From: Rhizobium bangladeshense
GTDB taxonomy: Bacteria > Pseudomonadota > Alphaproteobacteria > Rhizobiales > Rhizobiaceae
NCBI RefSeq assembly: GCF_017357245.1
Contig: NZ_CP071614.1
Coordinates: 310,001-374,000 of the forward strand
DNA length: 64,000 nucleotides
Direction: 5' to 3'
In this document: positions 58,391 to 64,000 of the stretch, in pieces
How positions within the stretch are numbered: position 1 is the stretch's first letter
Layout of the letters: each line of letters begins with the position of its first letter
Position numbers and translations under genes: made by a program
Notes under the pieces: model-generated
What the model was told of the DNA's origin: nothing
Databases searched by the model: none
What the model saw: only the letters and a program-made list of their open reading frames with translations

Positions 58391-59557
58391 ATGATCGGCA
58401 TGAAAGTAGGAATCATCGGGCTAGGATTCCGGCTGGGTTATCTCGGCTATGTCTTCAAGGCGATCGACAGCAGTTTTGACATTGTGGGCTATGTGGATCC
58501 GGAACCTGCCGGGCTCCCCGGATTGACGGAAAAGGGAATTTCGGTCGGCAAGGCCTACGCTTCGCCGGAAGAGCTTCTCGCCTCGGAAAAGCTCGATCTG
58601 CTGATGATCGGCTCCCCCAATCACCTGCATCTCGATCATATCCGGCTCGGGCTGCAAGCCGGTCTCAAGGTTTTCTGCGAAAAGCCGATCGTCACGACAA
58701 TCGCGGAAAGTATCGAGCTTGCCCATCTGATGGCGAAATTCGGCCATCAGCGGCTGATGGTCGGTCTCGTGCTGCGTTATTCTCCTCTTTACAAGGATTT
58801 GCGCGCCATCCAGGCCGAGGGCAAACTCGGGCAGATCGTGTCGATCGAGGCTTCCGAACATATCGAGCCCTACCACGGCGCCTTTTTCATGCGCGACTGG
58901 CGCCGCTACGAGCGCTATTCCGGCAGCTTCATGCTGGAGAAATGCTGCCACGATCTCGACCTTTATAATGGCGTCGTCGGAGCGCGGCCCGAGCGCGTCG
59001 CCAGTTTCGGCGGACGCAAGAGCTTTACTCCCGCCAACGACCCGGCGCGTGAAGGCATCAACGATCTCGAGCTGTTCCATCGCAAGCCGAGCGGCTGGAT
59101 GGGATCGGACAAGGTCTTCGACAGCGATGCCGACATTATCGACTATCAGGTGGCGATCGTCGAATATGCCAATGGCGTCGGCATGAACTTCCACACCAAT
59201 TTGAACGTGCCCGACCAGTTCCGCCGCTTCGCCATCATGGGTTCACGCGGCATGGCCGAAGGCGATTTCGTTCGCGGCTATCTCAACGTCCACGAACAGC
59301 TGACCGGCCAAAAAGTGGTCGAGAACACATATGCCGCCACCGAACTCTCCCAGCATTACGGCGCCGACGAACAGATGGCGAGCGATCTGCTCGAAAGCGT
59401 CCGCACCGGGCTCGAGCTTCCCGTTTCCACCCTGAATGCGCTCGAAGCCGGCATTCTGGCGCTGGCGATGGACGAAGCGAGGATGAAGAAGACTGTCGTC
59501 GACCTGCGTCCCGTCTGGGATCGCTTCGACGAGGCCCTTCACGCTAAGGCAGCTTGA
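58391..59557 (+). CDS. Gfo/Idh/MocA family oxidoreductase
   Basis: 388 residues; NAD(P)-binding GIIGLGFRLGYLGYVF at the N-terminus, then CEKPIVTT (the EKP motif) near residue 98 and the C-terminal dehydrogenase domain (ECCHDLDLYNG-like KCCHDLDLY with the usual catalytic histidine region). Acts on sugars or inositols. GGGAAC lies close to ATG 58391; ATG 58400 is an alternative. First gene of a sugar importer operon, 13 bases before the permease. Confidence 0.9.
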   Translation: MIGMKVGIIGLGFRLGYLGYVFKAIDSSFDIVGYVDPEPAGLPGLTEKGISVGKAYASPEELLASEKLDLLMIGSPNHLHLDHIRLGLQAGLKVFCEKPIVTTIAESIELAHLMAKFGHQRLMVGLVLRYSPLYKDLRAIQAEGKLGQIVSIEASEHIEPYHGAFFMRDWRRYERYSGSFMLEKCCHDLDLYNGVVGARPERVASFGGRKSFTPANDPAREGINDLELFHRKPSGWMGSDKVFDSDADIIDYQVAIVEYANGVGMNFHTNLNVPDQFRRFAIMGSRGMAEGDFVRGYLNVHEQLTGQKVVENTYAATELSQHYGADEQMASDLLESVRTGLELPVSTLNALEAGILALAMDEARMKKTVVDLRPVWDRFDEALHAKAA

Positions 59558-59570
59558 GGAGGGCGGCAGG

Positions 59571-60455
59571 ATGGGTGTTCAGAGAAGCACGGTCATCTTC
59601 GCCTGGATCCTTCTCCTTCCGGCCGTTCTCTATGTTCTCGCAATCGTCGCCTATCCGCTGGTCGATACGTTCATACTCTCCTTCACCGATGCGTCGCTGA
59701 GGAAGACCACCAATTGGGTCGGCTGGGTCAATTACGACAAGATCTTCAATGAACGCTTTGCCGAGGTCATCATTCGGACCTTCGTCTGGACCTTCTTCTC
59801 CGTCGCCCTGAAAATGGTGATCGGCACGTTCGGCGCATGCATGCTGAATGCCGCCGTTCCTGGCCGCTCCCTGTTCCGGCTGTTGACCATGCCGCCATGG
59901 ATCGTGCCGATGGCGATCGGCATCTTCATGTGGGGCTGGATGTATAACGGCCAGTTCGGGATGATATCGGGCCTTTTGCAGCGCTTCGGCCTCGTCGACG
60001 GCCCGGTCGCCTTCCTCGCCTATGGAAGTACGGCCTTCTGGGCGACGATCGTCACCGACGTGTGGATCGGCGTGCCGCTGGTGACGATCTATTTCCTGGC
60101 GGCGATCCAGTCCATTCCGAAGGATCTCTACGAAGCCGCCTGGACCGACGGCGCCGGCCGCTGGTACCGCTTCCGCCGCATAACCCTGCCGCTGATGGTG
60201 CCCGCCATCATCACCATGTCGATGCTATCGCTGATCGCCACCTTCAATTCCTTCGACATCATCTGGATACTGACGCAGGGCGGGCCGAGCGGCGAGACGA
60301 CGACGATGATCATCGACACCTATCAGACGGCGATCGGTTCGAAGAAATATGGGGAAGGTGCTGCGCGCGCCGTGCTGATCTGCATCTTCCTGTCGCTCTT
60401 CTGCTTCGCCTATTTCCGCGTCACCCGCCGCCTCAACCCGGAGAAGCGCGCATGA
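59571..60455 (+). CDS. Sugar ABC transporter permease (MalF/UgpA type)
   Basis: 294 residues, six membrane segments; LYEAAWTDGAGRWYRFRRITLP is the EAA loop. Start after GGAGGGCGG. Overlaps the next permease by four bases (ATGA). Confidence 0.92.
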   Translation: MGVQRSTVIFAWILLLPAVLYVLAIVAYPLVDTFILSFTDASLRKTTNWVGWVNYDKIFNERFAEVIIRTFVWTFFSVALKMVIGTFGACMLNAAVPGRSLFRLLTMPPWIVPMAIGIFMWGWMYNGQFGMISGLLQRFGLVDGPVAFLAYGSTAFWATIVTDVWIGVPLVTIYFLAAIQSIPKDLYEAAWTDGAGRWYRFRRITLPLMVPAIITMSMLSLIATFNSFDIIWILTQGGPSGETTTMIIDTYQTAIGSKKYGEGAARAVLICIFLSLFCFAYFRVTRRLNPEKRA

Positions 60456-61309
60456 GCAGCCCCGCCATGATCGACCGTTACCGCTGGTGGGAAATCATCC
60501 TGATCTATTGCGGCATCGCCGTTTTTCTCTTCTTCGTGCTGGCGCCCTTCTTAGAAGGTTTCCTGGTATCGCTGAAGCCGCTCAGCCAGCTCTTCTCCTC
60601 GCCCTACCGCTTCTGGCCGGAGAACGGCTCGTTCGAAGCCTACCGGACAATGTGGATCAGCGTGCCAGGTTTTGCCCGCTATATCTTCAATTCCTTCTTC
60701 ATCTCGACCGTCGTCACGCTGATCGTGCTCTGCCTCGTCATTCCCGCGGCCTATGCTTTCGCGAAGTTCGAATTCAGGGGCATGGGCATTCTGCTCGGCG
60801 CCTTCCTGACGGTGAACATGTTTTCCGGCGCCGTGCTCTTGATTCCGCTCTTCCGCTTGATGCGCAGCATGGGCGTACTCAACACCTATCTCGCCATGAT
60901 CGTGCCCGGCGTCGCCTTCCTGATCCCGTCGGCGATCTGGCTGCTGCGCACCTATATGATCCGCATTCCCCAGGAGCTCAACGAAGCAGCTTATATGGAT
61001 GGCGCGAGCCATTTCTACACGCTTCGCCGCGTCATCCTGCCCATCGCGATGCCGGGAATTATCGTCGTCGCCATCACCACCTTCATCGGCGCCTACGCCC
61101 AGCAATTCATCTTCGCGCTGACCTTCAACTCGAAGACCGAATACATGCCCCTGCCGGTGGGGCTCTTTGCTTACTTCGGCAAGCAGGAGGTCATCTGGAA
61201 CGAACTGATGGCGGCCTCCTTCGTCGGCATCGCTCCGGCCATGGTCGTCATCTTTTTCCTTCAGCGTTATCTCGTCGGCGGTCTGACCGCCGGTGCGGTG
61301 AAACAATAA
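60452..61309 (+). CDS. Sugar ABC transporter permease (MalG/UgpE type)
   Basis: 285 residues, six membrane segments; ELNEAAYMDGASHFYTLRRVILP is the EAA loop. The ATG at 60452 overlaps the previous stop; a frame open to 60062 is an artefact. It ends 46 bases before the binding-protein gene. Confidence 0.92.
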   Translation: MSSPAMIDRYRWWEIILIYCGIAVFLFFVLAPFLEGFLVSLKPLSQLFSSPYRFWPENGSFEAYRTMWISVPGFARYIFNSFFISTVVTLIVLCLVIPAAYAFAKFEFRGMGILLGAFLTVNMFSGAVLLIPLFRLMRSMGVLNTYLAMIVPGVAFLIPSAIWLLRTYMIRIPQELNEAAYMDGASHFYTLRRVILPIAMPGIIVVAITTFIGAYAQQFIFALTFNSKTEYMPLPVGLFAYFGKQEVIWNELMAASFVGIAPAMVVIFFLQRYLVGGLTAGAVKQ

Positions 61310-61355
61310 GAGCAAAAACGAGTGAACAGCTAACAACCACAATGGGAGTCACGAC

Positions 61356-62588
61356 GTGAGCATAACAATCAAGACAGGCCTTATGGCGCTCGCCCTGCTC
61401 GGTTCGACGGCACTGACCGCGGTCACTGCCCATGCGGCCGACAAGGAAATCAGCTGGATCTATTGCGGCGACACGATCGACCCGATCCACACCAAATACA
61501 TCAAGCAGTGGGAAGAAAAGAACGCGGGCTGGAAGATCACGCCCGAAGTCGTCGGCTGGGCGCAGTGCCAGGACAAGGCAACGACGCTCGCCGCCGCCGG
61601 CACGCCTGTTGCCATGGCCTATGTCGGCTCGCGAACGCTGAAAGAATTCGCGCAGAACGACCTCATCGTTCCGGTACCGATGACGGAGGATGAAAAGAAG
61701 AGCTACTATCCGAACATCGTCGACACGGTGACCTTCGAAGGTAACCAGTGGGGCGTGCCGATCGCCTTCTCGACCAAGGCGCTCTACTGGAACAAGGACC
61801 TCTTCAAGCAGGCCGGCCTCGATCCCGAGAAGCCGCCGAAGACCTGGGCCGAAGAGATCGAGATGGCGAAGACGATCAAGGAAAAGACCGGGATTCCCGG
61901 CTTCGGTCTCGTCGCCAAGACCTTCGACAACACGATGCACCAGTTCATGCATTGGGTTTACACCAACAACGGCAAGGTGATCGATGCCGAAGGCAACGTC
62001 ACGCTCGACAGCCCGCAGATTCTCGCCGCGCTGAAGGCCTACAAGGATATCGTCCCTTACTCCGAGGAAGGCCCGACGGCCTATGAACAGAACGAAGTCC
62101 GCGCCATCTTCCTCGACGGCAAGGTCGCGATGATTCAGGCCGGCTCGGGTGCGGCCGACCGTCTGAAGGCTACGAAGATCAGCTGGGGCATCACGACGCT
62201 GCCGCTCGGTCCCGACGCCAAGGGCCCCGGCACGCTGCTGATCACCGACAGCCTCGCGATCTTCAAGGGGTCGGGGGTCGAGGACAAGGCGACTGAGTTC
62301 GCCAAGTTCATCACCTCGCCGGAGGTTCAGTCGGAATACGAACTGCAGGGCGGCGCCGGCCTCACGCCGCTGCGTCCCTCTGCAAAGGTCGACGAATTCG
62401 TCGCCAAGGATCCCCACTGGAAGCCTTTGATCGAAGGCATCAGCTACGGCGGCCCGGAACCGCTCTTCACCGACTATAAGGGCTTCCAGAACTCGATGAT
62501 CGAGATGATCCAGTCCGTCGTAACCGGCAAGGCCGAACCGGAAGCCGCGCTGAAGAAGGCTGCGGGCGAAATCGAGGCCTTCAAGTAA
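61356..62588 (+). CDS. Sugar-binding protein of the Gfo/Idh-linked importer
   Basis: 410 residues; signal peptide ending THAA-DK near residue 27, SBP_bac_1 fold (ISWIYCGDTIDPIHTKYIKQWEEKNAG). Start is a GTG after GGGAG. Substrate is probably a sugar or polyol handled by the oxidoreductase; not specified by motifs. Confidence 0.92.
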   Translation: MSITIKTGLMALALLGSTALTAVTAHAADKEISWIYCGDTIDPIHTKYIKQWEEKNAGWKITPEVVGWAQCQDKATTLAAAGTPVAMAYVGSRTLKEFAQNDLIVPVPMTEDEKKSYYPNIVDTVTFEGNQWGVPIAFSTKALYWNKDLFKQAGLDPEKPPKTWAEEIEMAKTIKEKTGIPGFGLVAKTFDNTMHQFMHWVYTNNGKVIDAEGNVTLDSPQILAALKAYKDIVPYSEEGPTAYEQNEVRAIFLDGKVAMIQAGSGAADRLKATKISWGITTLPLGPDAKGPGTLLITDSLAIFKGSGVEDKATEFAKFITSPEVQSEYELQGGAGLTPLRPSAKVDEFVAKDPHWKPLIEGISYGGPEPLFTDYKGFQNSMIEMIQSVVTGKAEPEAALKKAAGEIEAFK

Positions 62589-62682
62589 GCTAGCCTCAAA
62601 CGCCGTGGGATCGCGGAGCGACAATCCGCGATCCCTCCCCTGACGATAAACGTGCGACGAAGGCCGCCGCGGAGACAGATTT

Positions 62683-63816
62683 TTGGGACAGCTTCTTCTC
62701 AACAAAGTCCAGAAGTTCTATGGCGACTACGAAGTTCTCAAGGGCGTGCAGCTCGAGGTAGGCAATGGCGAGTTTGTCGTTTTCGTCGGCCCGTCGGGCT
62801 GCGGCAAGTCCACGCTCCTGCGCATGATCGCCGGTCTCGACGCGACGACCGCGGGCGATATCGTCATCGACGGCGTCAGGGTCAACGACCTGCCGCCGGT
62901 CAAGCGCGGCATCGCCATGGTGTTCCAGTCCTACGCGCTCTACCCGCATATGACGGTTTTCGAGAACATCGCCTTCCCGCTTCGCGTCGAGAAGATGGAA
63001 GAGTCAAAGCTCAAGGCAAAGGTCGAAAACGCCGCCCGCATCCTGCATCTCGACCAGCGGCTGCAGCAGAAACCCGGCATGCTTTCGGGCGGCCAGCGCC
63101 AGCGCGTTGCGATCGGCCGCGCCATCGTGCGCGAACCGAAGATATTCCTGTTCGACGAGCCGCTTTCTAACCTCGACGCGGCGCTGCGTGCCGACATGCG
63201 CATCGAACTTGCCAAGCTGCACAGGGCCTTGAAGGCGACGATGATCTATGTGACGCACGACCAGGTCGAAGCCATGACGATGGCCGACCGCATCGTCGTG
63301 CTCGACGCCGGCAACATCTCCCAGACGGGCGCGCCGCTGGAGCTCTATCACAAACCGGCAAACCAATTCGTCGCCGGCTTCATCGGCAATCCGAAGATGA
63401 ATTTCCTGCCGGTAACCTGCAAAGGCGTCAGCGCCAACGGCGTCGAAGTGGAGTATCAAGGCCAGACCGCCGTTCTGCCGGTGAGGCCGCGCGAGGGCAT
63501 GGCCGGCAAGACCCTGACGCTCGGCATCCGGCCGGAGCATATTCAGCTGAACGGCGGCGATATCGTCTTTAGCGTGACGCCAACGGTCATCGAGCGCCTC
63601 GGTGCCAATACGGTCGCTTACGCCTCGCTCAACGGGGAGGCCGAGAATTTCTGCGCCATGCTGCCCGGCAGCGTCGGCATCCGTGCGGATGCGCCTGTTT
63701 CGACTGGCATCAATGCCGCCGATTGCCATCTCTTCGATGAGGCGGGCATTGCCTTCGAGCGGCGGGTGGAGCTGACCGAAATCGATATGAACGTGATCAA
63801 CCCGACGGCGGCTTGA
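62683..63816 (+). CDS. Sugar ABC transporter ATPase (UgpC/MalK type)
   Basis: 377 residues. Walker [35 protein letters not shown] and a C-terminal OB domain with LGIRPEHI. The start is a TTG eight bases after GGAG; no closer ATG or GTG fits the N-terminus ([19 protein letters not shown]). Completes the importer. The remaining 184 bases to the window end show no gene with an SD. Confidence 0.92.
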   Translation: MGQLLLNKVQKFYGDYEVLKGVQLEVGNGEFVVFVGPSGCGKSTLLRMIAGLDATTAGDIVIDGVRVNDLPPVKRGIAMVFQSYALYPHMTVFENIAFPLRVEKMEESKLKAKVENAARILHLDQRLQQKPGMLSGGQRQRVAIGRAIVREPKIFLFDEPLSNLDAALRADMRIELAKLHRALKATMIYVTHDQVEAMTMADRIVVLDAGNISQTGAPLELYHKPANQFVAGFIGNPKMNFLPVTCKGVSANGVEVEYQGQTAVLPVRPREGMAGKTLTLGIRPEHIQLNGGDIVFSVTPTVIERLGANTVAYASLNGEAENFCAMLPGSVGIRADAPVSTGINAADCHLFDEAGIAFERRVELTEIDMNVINPTAA

Positions 63817-64000
63817 ATCGACTGGCTCCGTGTGGGCGGTCATCCTACAATAAGTCCGTTCGGAAGTGAATTGACAGCCGCCGCAGAGCTGCATCCGCCG
63901 GATGACTTCAGAGCCGGCCACGACACAGATGCCATGCTTGCATGCCGGACGCCTGGCATATAAAATCGCACAATGGTTGATCGTTCATCCCAATCTTCGA

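Noticed and set aside
61248..62705. 485-codon frame on the minus strand
   Set aside because: Antisense to the sugar-binding protein and permease; no start signal.

Overview
The window looks like a replicon of a Rhizobium of the R. leguminosarum/etli group. Coding sequence is GC-rich, most starts follow GGAG-type Shine-Dalgarno sequences, many catabolic operons are built around ABC importers, and there is an asparagine catabolic locus (GntR regulator, permease, zinc-dependent R. etli-type asparaginase, aspartase) characteristic of these bacteria. No tRNA, rRNA, CRISPR array or replication gene was seen.

Layout. 1-6249: end of an L,D-transpeptidase gene, then a partial Tad/Flp pilus locus (cpaF, tadB, tadC, an AAA+ ATPase, a coiled-coil membrane protein, and tadD on the other strand). 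6489-7894: small and domain-of-unknown-function genes. 8130-14796: amidase, TIM-barrel protein, choline sulfatase betC with a divergent LysR regulator, HpcH/HpaI aldolase and a spermidine-synthase-like protein. 14867-21744 (minus): an Opp-type ABC importer whose binding protein resembles Vibrio chitooligosaccharide-binding proteins, with a NagZ-like glycosidase and an acetyltransferase. 21962-24337 (minus): thiMED thiamine salvage operon under a TPP riboswitch. 24468-33368: a peptide-type ABC importer with RidA, a SelA-like PLP enzyme and a ureidoglycine-aminohydrolase-like bicupin. 33464-39324: two paralogous GntR regulators, then ansP-ansA-ansB. 39459-41205: TauD-family dioxygenase, an AhpD-like protein and an insertion-sequence remnant. 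41234-49802: a six-gene operon (sugar ABC importer, GH91 and GH32 enzymes) with a divergent LacI regulator. 50784-52450: an intact insertion sequence with 6-bp target duplication. 52547-58090: AraC regulator, two small related proteins, a pirin-like protein, a YdcZ transporter pair and a YghX-like hydrolase. 58391-63816: a Gfo/Idh oxidoreductase with a complete sugar ABC importer.

The most interesting unit is 41234-49802. The GH91 protein belongs to the inulin fructotransferase / difructose-anhydride hydrolase family but has no signal peptide. With an importer, a cytoplasmic GH32 fructosidase and a LacI regulator facing three operator-like repeats spaced exactly 22 bp apart, it reads as a self-contained route for importing and hydrolysing difructose anhydrides or inulin-derived sugars. 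Second is the putative chitooligosaccharide importer operon. All functional names rest on reading motifs and on remembered family sequences; no database search was run.
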